Part shown: one piece after another, positions 1-10,176 of the stretch
Layout: the number at the start of each line of letters is the position of its first letter
Position numbering within the stretch: position 1 is the stretch's first letter
Assembly: GCA_016110215.1 (NCBI GenBank)
Contig: JADWQD010000009.1
Coordinates: 1,242,093-1,306,092, forward strand
Origin: Capronia americana
Taxonomy: Eukaryota > Ascomycota > Eurotiomycetes > Chaetothyriales > Herpotrichiellaceae
Direction of reading: 5' to 3'
Length of the DNA stretch: 64,000 nucleotides
The notes under the pieces: generated by a model
Told to the model about the DNA's origin: nothing
The model's database searches: none
The model's input: only the letters and a program-made list of their open reading frames with translations
Made by a program: the position numbers and the translations under genes

Positions 1-3000
1 CGGAAACTCGCATTTCAGGCGGTCTTGACCTGGAAAGACCCGGTCCTCGCACGATATGAGGCCAAGCTAACGCAACTCGCCGAAGGAAAGTTAGCAGCTT
101 CTGATATCAGCACGTTTCTGGGCTCAGACGAAGAGCCAGATTCCGTCAAATCGGTGGATCGTCAAGTCGTCCTTTCGATTGCGCTCAGACTTCTCTATGG
201 TACGATTGTAGGCCGAGCAGGTACGCAAGGATCGCAAGACGCCCGGAGAAAGTCAATTTTGCGCTCTCTCTTCCAGCTATCGAACCAAGAGGTCGCGGTA
301 TTTCTTGACATTGCTCTTGGCAAGCTGAGAGATCTCAAAGTCAAAGGGACGTCCCCTCCTCTGGCAAGCCTTGACCAACTTTTCGTCCCGGAAGATCAGC
401 AATATGGTTTCCTCCGATTACTATTATCAATGCTCGAGACTTTACAGAGCCGATTTGCAGAGTACGGTCCGCAGGTCGTCGACGCGGTCGTGTCTTGTAT
501 CGTCAAAGTATCCCACCAGGGCCAAAGCCAGATTGGTGTCAAGCCAACTGCTACAACCGCTCTATCCCGAAGTATCAGACGCACAGCCTTCCAATGTCTT
601 GTGCTTCTGTTCGAACATTGTCCAGAGATCGACTGGCCGAAATATCTACCCGTGCTCTTTGCCGGCGGGATTAGCCCACGCCTTGACATATTCGCATCAG
701 AGACAACTCAAGGCATCTCAGGCCTGCTACGGCTGTTTGCCGTTTGGGCACACTCACATGACCTAGTCGTCTGCCTTGGAAAATACGATGCTCGAGTTCC
801 AGATGTACTCTGGCGATCACTAGCCGCGCTACCAACTCCGAGCGCTGTGAAGGTGTTCATTCTCAACGAAATCGTCCTTCCTTGGGTTGAGCTGGCCGAA
901 GACAGCTCGATTACTCCGACCGAAGCTCATGATCTTCTTCAAACTGAGTCAGATGGCTTGTTGAAAGCTCTCATTTCCCTCCTAGAACGGACGCCTCCGA
1001 AAGACATTCTCGCAGCGGTGACAGCGGTCTTACCCAGAATCGCGCCATTCGCGAAGTCTTCGGAATCTCGAGGGTCTGCGGTGAAATTGTTGACTAGTCT
1101 CCTTTCCAATGACGGCCTCAAGGTCGCTCCCAATGTTAAAGGGCAACTCTTGCGCTCGATTCAGGCCTTTTTGTCTGCTGACGACGTTCTGGAGGAAGGC
1201 TTGCGCCAGCAGCTCCTTACATCAGTCTCTCCCTTGTTCAACTATTTCAAGGACGAGTCCAATCGTCAAATTCTATGCGAAGTCTTGGGGCGGTTGGCAG
1301 CTTCCAACGAGCTATTGACTCAGGCAGCACGACTTTGTAAAGATTTGAATGCTGTGTCCTCACAACGGCTTGACGAGGCTGATTACGATACACGTCTGGA
1401 GGCTTTCCATTCAGTCCAAACACTGGATGTTGCAAGGTCTGGTCAAATGTGCCTACCCCTCGTCTACAATCTGCTATTTTTCGTAAGGACCGGCGATGAT
1501 TTCACCCTCAGGTCAAATGCCCTTGCATGCCTCAAACAACTCATCACCAAGGGCTGTGGCACGGCGGACCCAGAAGTCAGCAACATGATAGTCAGCTCTG
1601 TCCTGCCTGTCACGAAGAAGTGCATGCGACATGAATCAGAGCTTGTGCGGGCCGATTTTGTCGGTCTACTCGGACTTCTTGTGCAGCATGCTGGAGGGGA
1701 TGAAGACTTGCAGAATATGACACCGCTGCTGGTCGGGAACGATGAGGAAGCGTCCTTGTTCTCAAACGTTCTGCATATCCAGCAGCACCGCAGACTTCGA
1801 GCGATCAGACGGCTTGTGTCGGAAATTGAAAAGGATGCAATCAATACCAAAAACATTGTGGAGATCTTCATACCTCTGCTGGAGATGTTTGTACATGACA
1901 CCAGTACCGATGAGTCAGCTCAGAGCACTAAAGGTCAAGCCATCGCCGCTATGGGCACAATCCTCCAATGGCTCGATTGGAGGCACTTCAAGACATTGTT
2001 CCGCAGGTACAAGAGTGACCTTGACTTGACTGATGCCGAGCAGAAGTCAGCCAGCCGACTACTCGGACATGCTGCTGATGCGTTAATGTCCGCCAACGCG
2101 AGTCGTTCTAACTACCACAAAGAAGAATCAGACCAGCCACAGCCTCGTCTCGCAAGAGCACTTCCTGACAAAAGCATAGTCGAGCAGGAACTGAGAACTC
2201 AGTTCATCCCAAAACTCGCAGAACTCATTCATTACAAGGACGAGGCCGAGATAAGCCTTCGATTACCAGTTGCGGTCATCACGGTCAAGCTCATCACACT
2301 GTTGCCCGCAGAGGAGATCCCGATTGTCGCTTCACCAATCATACTCGATATCGCCAACGTACTGAGAAGCAGAACTCAAGAATCACGGGATGCAGCGCGT
2401 AAAGCGCTATGTGAAACCGTGCTTTTACTTGGTCCCACCAGTCTACAGTTCGTTGTCAAGCAGATGCGTACAGCGCTGACGAGAGGATATCAGTTGCATG
2501 TCGTCTCTTATACCCTGCACGCTATCCTCGTGGCGCTCTCTCCTCACAGCAAGCACGGAGATCTGGACCATTGTGTCGAGGACCTGGTGCCAGTCATCGT
2601 GGATGACATCTTTGGCACTGTTGGACAGGAGAAGGAGAATCAAGATTACATCAGCAGCATGAAGGAGGTCAAGAGCAGTAAGAGCTTTGATTCCATGGAA
2701 CTTTTGGCTCGATCAGTTAGCATTGCATCCGTGTCACAACTGGTCGCTCCGCTCCAGACACTGCTGTCGGGATCATTGACGACAAAACAAGTCCGGCAAA
2801 TCGATGAGCTACTGCGAAGGATTGGCAGTGGATTGGCGCAGAACCCATCAGCCAGCAAGCGTGATGTCCTGACTTTTGCGTACCAGTTGATTCAGGCCCT
2901 ATACCGGCAAAGGGCTAGCGGCGAAGTTCGGACACTGACGAATGACGAGAAAAACCGTCAGAGGTATCTCGTCGAATTGTCGTCCTCGCACAAGAGAATC

Positions 3001-5007
3001 GAGAGTAAGAGCTCGGCGTTGCTGTTCAAGCTTGCGAGATTTGCATTGGATTTGGTGCGATCTACGCTGCAGAGATATGCCGATGTCATGACACCCGAGA
3101 ACGTGCATGGGTTTCTTCCCATTATCGGTGATACTCTAGTCGAGGGCCAGGAAGACGTCAAGATATCCGCTCTGCGCCTATTATCTGCGATCATCAAGTT
3201 GCCAATGCAGGAACTCGAGGACAACGCTGCTCTGTACGTAAGCGAGGCTGTCAAGGTTGTGAAGAACTCAACAAACACCAACGAAGAAGGGGCACAAGCT
3301 GCACTGAAATTTATAGCAGCAGTTCTTCGCGAAAGAAAGGATGTCAACGTCAGAGACTCGGATGTTGCGCAGCTTCTGCATCGTGTCACCCCCGACCTCG
3401 AGGAACCAGATCGACAAGGCGTCACGTTCAACTTCATTCGAGCAGTCATGGCGAGGAAGATCCAAACGCCAGAGGTCTACGAGCTCGCTGACAAGATAGG
3501 CATCATGATGGTGACAAATCACGGCAAAGGGGCACGAGACGTGGCCCGAGGTGTATTTGTGCATTTCCTGCTCGAGTATCCACAAACCGCTTCTCGCTGG
3601 GCAAAGCAACAGAAGTTCTTATTGAAGAACCTCGAGTATGAGTATCCAGAAGGGCGGCAATCGGTGATGGAAGCCATCAACACCTTAATTGGCAAAATGA
3701 AAGGAGAGAATGCCCAGGAGTTGATATCTGTGTTTTTCATTCCGCTTCTTCTCCGGATTGTCAATGACGAGAATGAGGGATGCCGACAACTTGCAGGTGC
3801 GCTGCTGGGCAGACTGTTTGGCCTGGCAGACCGCAGTCGCTTGATTGAGGTGCTACAACCTCTCAATACCTGGGCCGAGCAGAATGAAAATCTGGCGCTA
3901 CAGAAACTCGGCCTGCAGGCGTATGGTATCCTCTTGGACGCAGATGTCAGTCTGAGCAAGGATGAGCTTCGTCGAATTCGCGGCAGCGTCTCTCAAACGC
4001 TCAAAGATTCCGACACATCCGACGAGGACGACTGGGAGCTCTCACTCCAGGCGCTACTCCTCCTGCAGAAATTAGTTGAGTCGCATCCCGAAACGGTCTT
4101 GGACCGCAAGCAGACTCCCCTGTGGTCCTCTGTGTGGTCGGCCTTGGGCCATGGTAATGCATGGATGCAAGGCACCTCGGCAAGCCTGTGCATCCAGTTC
4201 TTCAGTCACTGTGTTTCGGGGGATCGTTCGAAGCTTCCGCTAGCATGTGAGTACGGGTTGTCGATGGATTCGCACGCGTTTCTCAAAGTCCTGAAGGCCA
4301 GTGTCCGTGTCTTACGGCGTACTGAAGGAAATGGGGACCTAAGTTCGCAAATCGTGCAGATCCTTGGCTTCTTGGGCCAGTGCTTGGACCAAAACGGACT
4401 GTCGATGGAACTCAAGTCAAACCCAGCTGACAGAGAGGAATCGGAGGTGGATTCCGAGGCCGAGTCCGGTGACAAGGATGCGAGGACACGAACAATCCCC
4501 GGTATCCAGTATCTGCTCGATCAGCTTTCGCGCATTCTGCGAGTGGAGGCCAATCGACTGTCTTCTGCGGCGTTCCTTCCGAAAAAGTCGGCGTTGCAAC
4601 TCCTTTCCAACCTGCTGCCTGGCCTGTCGGAGAGTAGTCTGCCCAGACCCCAGATCCATGAGATCCTGCTCCCTCTTCAACACATGACCGATCCGAACAC
4701 CATCCCACCCCAATCAGCAGATCCCACATTCTCTGCTACCTACCAGGGCCTGATCGAATTGGCGCACGAAGTCATGGACAAGCTACAGAAGAAGCTTGGA
4801 GACGCAGCATACGTCAAGGCCTTGACTGACGTCAGCAGGATCATGCGTGAGAGGAGAGAGCAGAGAAGACAAAAGCGCCGGATCGAACGTGTCGCGGAGC
4901 CGGAGAAGGCGGCGAGGGATAAGAAGAGGAAGCATGATCGGGCGAGGGAGCGCAAGAAGGAGATTGGGAGGACGTATCAGCGGAGAAGAAGGGAGATTGG
5001 CATGTGA
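1..5007 (+). CDS. UTP20: UTP20 (DRIM), U3 snoRNP-associated SSU processome scaffold; 5' truncated by the window
   Basis: The reading frame is open from base 1, so the gene begins outside the window. 1668 codons are visible, ending at a TGA at 5005-5007, with no intron. UTP20 is a very large HEAT-repeat scaffold (about 2500 residues in fungi) of the nucleolar small-subunit processome, needed for 18S rRNA maturation. What is seen is a long alpha-helical, HEAT/ARM-like protein with hydrophobic/leucine periodicity throughout. An acidic Ser/Glu linker lies near 4430-4480. The C-terminal tail of about 60 residues is strongly basic and rich in Arg, Lys and Glu, ending in RRRREIGM. Length, tail and overall sequence fit UTP20. 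It converges on the SDR gene 182 bp downstream. The family is assigned from memory of the protein; no alignment was run. Confidence 0.88.
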   Translation, partial: RKLAFQAVLTWKDPVLARYEAKLTQLAEGKLAASDISTFLGSDEEPDSVKSVDRQVVLSIALRLLYGTIVGRAGTQGSQDARRKSILRSLFQLSNQEVAVFLDIALGKLRDLKVKGTSPPLASLDQLFVPEDQQYGFLRLLLSMLETLQSRFAEYGPQVVDAVVSCIVKVSHQGQSQIGVKPTATTALSRSIRRTAFQCLVLLFEHCPEIDWPKYLPVLFAGGISPRLDIFASETTQGISGLLRLFAVWAHSHDLVVCLGKYDARVPDVLWRSLAALPTPSAVKVFILNEIVLPWVELAEDSSITPTEAHDLLQTESDGLLKALISLLERTPPKDILAAVTAVLPRIAPFAKSSESRGSAVKLLTSLLSNDGLKVAPNVKGQLLRSIQAFLSADDVLEEGLRQQLLTSVSPLFNYFKDESNRQILCEVLGRLAASNELLTQAARLCKDLNAVSSQRLDEADYDTRLEAFHSVQTLDVARSGQMCLPLVYNLLFFVRTGDDFTLRSNALACLKQLITKGCGTADPEVSNMIVSSVLPVTKKCMRHESELVRADFVGLLGLLVQHAGGDEDLQNMTPLLVGNDEEASLFSNVLHIQQHRRLRAIRRLVSEIEKDAINTKNIVEIFIPLLEMFVHDTSTDESAQSTKGQAIAAMGTILQWLDWRHFKTLFRRYKSDLDLTDAEQKSASRLLGHAADALMSANASRSNYHKEESDQPQPRLARALPDKSIVEQELRTQFIPKLAELIHYKDEAEISLRLPVAVITVKLITLLPAEEIPIVASPIILDIANVLRSRTQESRDAARKALCETVLLLGPTSLQFVVKQMRTALTRGYQLHVVSYTLHAILVALSPHSKHGDLDHCVEDLVPVIVDDIFGTVGQEKENQDYISSMKEVKSSKSFDSMELLARSVSIASVSQLVAPLQTLLSGSLTTKQVRQIDELLRRIGSGLAQNPSASKRDVLTFAYQLIQALYRQRASGEVRTLTNDEKNRQRYLVELSSSHKRIESKSSALLFKLARFALDLVRSTLQRYADVMTPENVHGFLPIIGDTLVEGQEDVKISALRLLSAIIKLPMQELEDNAALYVSEAVKVVKNSTNTNEEGAQAALKFIAAVLRERKDVNVRDSDVAQLLHRVTPDLEEPDRQGVTFNFIRAVMARKIQTPEVYELADKIGIMMVTNHGKGARDVARGVFVHFLLEYPQTASRWAKQQKFLLKNLEYEYPEGRQSVMEAINTLIGKMKGENAQELISVFFIPLLLRIVNDENEGCRQLAGALLGRLFGLADRSRLIEVLQPLNTWAEQNENLALQKLGLQAYGILLDADVSLSKDELRRIRGSVSQTLKDSDTSDEDDWELSLQALLLLQKLVESHPETVLDRKQTPLWSSVWSALGHGNAWMQGTSASLCIQFFSHCVSGDRSKLPLACEYGLSMDSHAFLKVLKASVRVLRRTEGNGDLSSQIVQILGFLGQCLDQNGLSMELKSNPADREESEVDSEAESGDKDARTRTIPGIQYLLDQLSRILRVEANRLSSAAFLPKKSALQLLSNLLPGLSESSLPRPQIHEILLPLQHMTDPNTIPPQSADPTFSATYQGLIELAHEVMDKLQKKLGDAAYVKALTDVSRIMRERREQRRQKRRIERVAEPEKAARDKKRKHDRARERKKEIGRTYQRRRREIGM

Positions 5008-5189
5008 GTGAGTGCCTTGCTGCCTGCGCAGAGTAGCGCTTGTGTGTTACTCCAGGGTCAGCACAGCATATGTGAATTGATGGGCATAGCGATGGTGTTG
5101 CGGTGATTTGGGAAGGCATAGATTGTTAATCTCATCATGTCGGGTTCTGCCTCGACTCGACCTTCGCAGAGTCTTCCGCTTTTGTGACA

Positions 5190-6101
5190 TTACGGGTTGA
5201 TGCTCGCCGACCTAGGGATATCTGTCCCTACCGCGGCCGTGACACCTGCGTCGACGGGCAGAATTAAGCCGGTAATCCATCGGCTTTCCGGCCCTGCAAG
5301 AAATCTCACTGCGCAGCCTACATCCCATCCGTTGCCCTCGGTCTTCAGCAAACTGCGATTCTTCCTGGCCTCGCGGGCCTCGTCCGACATGCCGCCCGCG
5401 TACATCATGGGCGTGTAGACCATGCCGGGACACACACAATTGACCCTGATGCCCTGCGGGGCGTGGTGCACGGCCATGGCCCTCGTCATGTTGACCACCG
5501 CGCCTTTACTCGTCGGGTACAGCAGATGGGGAGTGCCGCCCTTGAGGCCGGCGACGCTGCCCATGTTGATGACCACGCCGCGGTAGCCCCATTCGTCGTC
5601 GTTGCGGACCATCTCGGGAATCGCGTACTTGGCCATCATGACCATGCTGGCGACGTTGACGGCCATGCTCGCGGCCCAGGCCTCCATGTCGACGTCGAGC
5701 GCCGTGCCCGTGGCGCCGCCGATGCCGACGCAGTTGAACAGGATGTCCAGGCGGCCGAAGCGGGCCATGGTCTCGTCGACGACGCGCTTGCAGTCCGCCT
5801 CGACGGCCACGTCGGCCTGGAGGGCGATCGCTTGCGGGGGCGGCGACGACGACGACGACGACGACTTCTTGACGGCCCCCTCGGCGTGGATCATCTCGAC
5901 GGTGCGCTGCGCGAGAGGCAGCGCCCGGTCCACGCACACGACCGTGCAGCCCTCGTCGGCGAGGAGGATGGCGCTGGCGCGTGCGTTGCCGATGCCGTCG
6001 CCGTGGGCGCCCGCGCCCGTGATGATGGCGACTTTGCCCGCGAGCGAGCGCGGCGGTTTGGGGAAGTCGTACTCGACCATCTTGTCTTGATTGCTCTTCA
6101 C
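5190..6101 (-). CDS. Short-chain dehydrogenase/reductase (classical SDR), 303 aa
   Basis: Single-exon NAD(P)-dependent oxidoreductase with a Rossmann fold. The cofactor-binding glycine motif is TGAGAHGDGIG near residue 29. The NNAG-equivalent is NCVG. A catalytic Ser lies in NMGSVAG and the YxxxK pair in YPTSK. After the active site comes the usual NCVCPGMV strand. The substrate cannot be predicted. A second Met seven codons in (ATG at 6080, MVEYDF) is an equally good start and sits closer to the fold. A run of seven TCG codons near 5841-5868 encodes polyserine in the loop between beta-3 and alpha-3, where SDRs tolerate insertions. The gene is very GC-rich, which produces long spurious ORFs on the opposite strand. 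It converges on UTP20. Confidence 0.9.
   Translation of the reverse strand: MKSNQDKMVEYDFPKPPRSLAGKVAIITGAGAHGDGIGNARASAILLADEGCTVVCVDRALPLAQRTVEMIHAEGAVKKSSSSSSSPPPQAIALQADVAVEADCKRVVDETMARFGRLDILFNCVGIGGATGTALDVDMEAWAASMAVNVASMVMMAKYAIPEMVRNDDEWGYRGVVINMGSVAGLKGGTPHLLYPTSKGAVVNMTRAMAVHHAPQGIRVNCVCPGMVYTPMMYAGGMSDEAREARKNRSLLKTEGNGWDVGCAVRFLAGPESRWITGLILPVDAGVTAAVGTDIPRSASINP
5841..5868. repeat. GAC/TCG trinucleotide microsatellite inside the SDR gene
   Basis: About seven tandem GAC units on the + strand (TCG on the coding strand), followed by proline codons. They encode a Ser7-Pro3 loop. The repeat is in frame, so changes in unit number would alter loop length without breaking the gene. 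Confidence 0.8.
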
Positions 6102-6859
6102 TTTCTTTTCTCTTTCTTTTTGGCTCGTCGTGGACGGCGGATTGTACCTTAATTAAACCTGTGTGTTGACTTGACTTGACTAACTTATTCAATCCTCGTC
6201 ACATGCGCGCCGGAATAGAATTTGGTACTCGACGATTTTGATTATCGCTGTCCGTACAGAGTAAACTTCACGTTGAGCAGCTCGACGGCTGTAACGGTTC
6301 TGTACCGAAGGAGTTTATATATCACCGTCGAGAACCATCGTGGCCATCGCATCGGAAGCGTACATGCTTTCTCCTCACGGGATGGTCACTTACTCCAAAC
6401 GGTCAAACAGCCTCGGTAGGCATGCAGAATGGGCCATTCTGTCGCCTGGACGGAGATGCAGCGGGTGGCCTGGACACAGTATGCACACTGCGAGAGCGAT
6501 GGCTAAGTCAATACGTAAATATTTGCATGTATATGGAACAGATGGTATAGAGGTACTATGACAGCAGTGTATATCGGCTTTCTTCCACAATATGTCACTG
6601 AATCATCCATACATGTAGGTATCCATACAATATCTCATGCCGATGTCGATTGCACCGGGATAGTAGTCAGCACCAACCAACGGATATCTCTCTCCCTCAT
6701 GGCGGGAACAGAGATACTCGAGATAATGTGTGCGCGAGTTCTGTTCTGGTTCCTCAGTCATTCTCGCAGAGACCGTCCTCCTCCTCTTCCGCCAGCTTGA
6801 CCCGCTGTATAAATCAATGACATCTGTTCATTGCTCCTTCTCTTACACGGACTTCTCGT
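6102..6859. other. Intergenic, 758 bp, nothing recognised
   Basis: Upstream region of the SDR gene (transcribed leftwards) and downstream of the small glycine-rich gene. Only short, unsupported ORFs of up to 80 codons; no RNA gene or repeat recognised. Confidence 0.5.
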
Positions 6860-7351
6860 CTACAGCCCCAAAGGGTTGTCCCCGGTCTGCTCTTTCCCGC
6901 CTAGATCCTCTTTCATCCTCTGGTGTTCCGCCTCTTCGGCTTTGGCTGGGCCGCCTTCTGCGTTTCCGTAGCCTACACCCAGCTGCTCTCCCCAGCCTTT
7001 GCCAGACCGCATCACACCTCCGAGCAGGGGGTCGACAACACCCCCGACGACGCCTGCACCCTTCTCCGCCACAGGGCCGACGTACTTCCCGACAGGCGAA
7101 AGTGTATTCTCGATCTTGTCTCCGACATTGTTCCCCGTTTCCTCAGGTTTGGAATACCAGGAGCCACCTGCAACAGGAGAATGGTTAGCTAATCATGTTG
7201 GCACAAGCGCTTCCCACAGCGCCAACGGCATACCTTGTTTTTGAGGTGCCTGTTGCTGGCCCTCTTCAATGTTCTCCTTGTTCTCAGATTCAGACATTGC
7301 GCGGTCACTGTTGTCTTGGAGGCTAATATAATTGTATTCGGGGTCACTCAT
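6860..7351 (-). CDS. Small glycine-rich hydrophilic protein, 141 aa, two exons
   Basis: Exon 1 is 7351-7234, beginning MSDPEYNYISLQD. A 66-nt intron (7233-7168, GTATGC...TTGCAG) follows, and exon 2 is 7167-6860, ending NPLGL. The exons sum to 426 nt, so the frame closes. The N-terminal third is polar, rich in Glu, Asn and Gln. The middle holds a run of Gly/Val/Pro/Leu pieces (KYVGPV, GAGVVGGVVDPLLGG, GKGWGEQLGVGYG). The tail is charged. There is no signal peptide or membrane segment. I do not recognise the function. The composition resembles small stress- or LEA-like fungal proteins, but that is an impression only. A splice that restores one continuous hydrophilic frame is the main support for the gene being real. 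Confidence 0.72.
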
Positions 7352-8040
7352 GGTCAACACGGGTCAGTGGTGCAGCTCGAGCAAGATATACGCCACATCC
7401 AGGCGCTCCAGTTGCGCCTTCCAAGGTAATCGGGCCATCGACATCATAGCCCACCTTGAGCGTGGCACGGCAGGCCACTGACAGGGATCATGCCAGGCAA
7501 GCAATCATCATGGTCGGTCGCAATGGCAATGACGTATTTTGCGCAGATCGCGAGGGAGTTGGAGACAAGCATGCCAAGTCGCTGGATGCACAGTTTCTCG
7601 TGGCCGTCAACGGAGCACGGGATACAAGATTGGGACCTCTGTGGTCGCCTTCGATCCATCGCTGGAGATGCCTTCAAACATTGCTGATGCCACGACAACG
7701 ATTGTCTCGGGCGATGGCCCCCTTCGGTGCACCGAAGAGAGAAGAAATGGATGCGATTCCCAGACGTATTGCGAATGTCTCGTACGCGAGCGGTCCTTTC
7801 AACGTTTCAGACACTCACTCCCACAGCTGAAAATTGACACGGGAGATTGGCATCTCACGGCGTATCTTATACAAGTCTCAGACGCTCAAAGACCGGAGGA
7901 TTGGAGCCTCCTACTTGCAAGGGCATGAACAAGGATCGTTTAAGCGCCGGCCATGGGGGCGATGCTTCGCTTACACAACCCAGCCTCATTGCGGCAGCCT
8001 GAAGAATAGGCGATGGTATTGAGGTGAGTGAACTGGTAGG
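7352..8040. other. Intergenic, 689 bp, nothing recognised
   Basis: Divergent spacer between the glycine-rich gene and the HET gene. Overlapping ORFs of 60-130 codons occur in several frames on both strands, but none has recognisable domains or a convincing start. Confidence 0.45.
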
Positions 8041-10176
8041 ATGCTCCTACTCACTTCCTTTCTGTGCCCAGTGCGAGTATCATCTTCGTTCTTGCATGAT
8101 ATGTATGCAAAGACCCTTGCTATTTTCTACTCTATCTTGAAGAGCCTACAACGATGGTGGCATGCATGTTCTCTTCGTTCATTTCTCCAACATGTTTTCA
8201 CTTCAATCTTTACTCGAGCCACAACGTGCTCAATAGACCCCCCCAGAGCTAGCACTGTTCCTGCAAACTATGTGTATACGGCCGTTGAGAGTCCCAAGCA
8301 TATTCGACTGTTCGAGCTCTTGCCTTCTGATGACCCGGATGCTCTCATTCGGGTCAAGATATTTCACGTCGAGTTGGAATCCCTGAAGGTGCCATACACA
8401 GCCGTATCCTATGCCTGGGGCTCTCGGGAAGTCCCCAAAGCAACCATCATTTGCAATGATTGTACGGCGCACATTCCCGCAACACTGCACTCGGCACTCC
8501 GGAGGCTACGAACCGTCTCGAATGCGATACAGGTCTTATGGGCGGACGCTCTGTGCATTGACCAAGCGGTAACAGACGACGCAAACAGCGAGAAAGGCCG
8601 CCAAGTCCAGATGATGGACCAGATCTTCGCTCAGGCACAAGAAGTGATCGTGGATCTGGGGGAGGTCCAGCAAGACGACCTCGACACCTTGGAGGTCCTG
8701 AGCCGGTACCACGCCCCCTCGGAAGCCACGTGGAGGGACATCGCATACCGTCCGACCCTGGTAGAAGTATCCAAATGCCTCAACGAACTGGGCCTCGCGC
8801 CGCGAGACTCGCCCTTCTGGGAGAAGTTTTCTCGTTTCGCCTGTCGCCCCTGGTATACGCGCATCTGGATCATCCAGGAATTTGTGCTCGCGCGCCAAAT
8901 CCGGTTCTTGATCGGAGAAGAATTCCGAGACGAGAGCTTCTTAAAAAGGGCCATCATTCGCGCCTACGAGCATTTGACCTGCCTGTATACCATCAACCAA
9001 CTGTATACCGAACGCGAAGACCGGCTCCCTCAGATCGAAGAAAATCTGGCCAACCTCGCGGACTCGGCCAACGCCATGGTGCACATGCTCGGCCTGCGGG
9101 AGCATGACGACAACACCGGCACGTTCTGCGAGCAGCTCCACGCCGCCACGGGCCTTTTCAAAGCCACGGATACGAGAGACAAAGTGTACGCGCTGTTCGG
9201 ACTGTCGTCGGACGCGGGCATCAAGAAACACCTCCCCGTCGACTACAACGAGGGCCTTCCAGACCTTGCCTTCCGCGTGAGCAAGTATCTGGCCCGCGAC
9301 TTCGGGATATATGCCCTCTACCACTGCGTGGGCGACCGGCCCGGCTACGTGTCCTGGGCGCTGGACCTGGAGAACGCGCACCGGGACGACCTGACCGCCA
9401 TGATCCACGCCTCGGGGTACACGCGTCCTAAGGACGCCTTCCGCGCCTGCGGCGGGGCCAACCAGTTTCGCAACGCCTTTTCGTCGGCTCGGCCCCGCGG
9501 ACTCCTGGTCCGGGGGTACATCGTGGACGAAGTCGACTGCTTGATGAGCAAGCATCTCATCCCGCGCGGCGACATCAAAGGGCGCGCCCATCTCAGCGAG
9601 CAGAGTGTCTGGTTTGACGACGCGTACGCGTGGATGCTCTCCGTCGCGCACGCGCAGCCCTTGCCCGAAGAGGCATTCGTCGACCAGTGCTGGCGCACGG
9701 CCATCGCGGACATGATCAAAGGCACCGGGCAAGAGGGCCGGGGGTTCGTCCGGTTGCGTGACTGGGCCCACTCGACGCGCTGCCTTGACGCCTTCCGTGC
9801 CGCGCACCAGGTCATCTATCGCAGGAGGCATCCGCCCACCGAGGGCGAGCCGGTGTCTCCGGACGATGAGCCCCGGTTCTCCGAAGTCGAGATCAGCGAC
9901 GTGCGCGCCTACGGCGAGAGCGTCAAGTTCACGCTGGGCCGCAAGCTAGGCTTGACGCGCACGAGGAAGACAAGCGCCCTGGTTCCACGCGACGCCCTGG
10001 TCGGGGACGTCATCGTCGTGCTGCAGGGATGCCAGATCCCGTTCTTGCTTCGCCGCAGGACCGATGCCCATGGGGAGTATTTCCGCATCGTCGGCTGCGT
10101 GTACGTCTGCGGCATTATGGACGGGGAGGCTATCGACGGATGCGGAGCTGAGCCCAGGACTATCGAGATTTGCTGA
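8041..10176 (+). CDS. HET-domain (heterokaryon incompatibility) protein, 711 aa
   Basis: Single exon; an in-frame stop lies just upstream of the ATG. The HET domain (about residues 118-290) has the usual landmarks: YTAVSYAWG near residue 119, LWADALCIDQ near 166, then QVQMMDQIF and VIVDLGE. The C-terminal segment (LVGDVIVVLQG, then PFLLRR, RIVGCVYVCGIMDGEAI, from about residue 655) is the conserved end of the common NACHT-less HET family. HET proteins in filamentous fungi trigger cell death when genetically different hyphae fuse, but most family members have no assigned partner, and none is visible next to this one. The first 75 residues are hydrophobic/aromatic and poorly conserved in style, so translation might begin at a later Met. 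Confidence 0.92.
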   Translation: MLLLTSFLCPVRVSSSFLHDMYAKTLAIFYSILKSLQRWWHACSLRSFLQHVFTSIFTRATTCSIDPPRASTVPANYVYTAVESPKHIRLFELLPSDDPDALIRVKIFHVELESLKVPYTAVSYAWGSREVPKATIICNDCTAHIPATLHSALRRLRTVSNAIQVLWADALCIDQAVTDDANSEKGRQVQMMDQIFAQAQEVIVDLGEVQQDDLDTLEVLSRYHAPSEATWRDIAYRPTLVEVSKCLNELGLAPRDSPFWEKFSRFACRPWYTRIWIIQEFVLARQIRFLIGEEFRDESFLKRAIIRAYEHLTCLYTINQLYTEREDRLPQIEENLANLADSANAMVHMLGLREHDDNTGTFCEQLHAATGLFKATDTRDKVYALFGLSSDAGIKKHLPVDYNEGLPDLAFRVSKYLARDFGIYALYHCVGDRPGYVSWALDLENAHRDDLTAMIHASGYTRPKDAFRACGGANQFRNAFSSARPRGLLVRGYIVDEVDCLMSKHLIPRGDIKGRAHLSEQSVWFDDAYAWMLSVAHAQPLPEEAFVDQCWRTAIADMIKGTGQEGRGFVRLRDWAHSTRCLDAFRAAHQVIYRRRHPPTEGEPVSPDDEPRFSEVEISDVRAYGESVKFTLGRKLGLTRTRKTSALVPRDALVGDVIVVLQGCQIPFLLRRRTDAHGEYFRIVGCVYVCGIMDGEAIDGCGAEPRTIEIC

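Noticed and set aside
5463..6192. Two ORFs of about 228 codons overlapping the SDR gene in other frames
   Set aside because: Extreme Arg/His or Asp/Ala composition typical of frame shadows of high-GC genes.
8941..9831. 296-codon ORF antisense to the HET gene
   Set aside because: Shadow of a GC-rich coding region; no domain, and it lies wholly within a well-supported gene.
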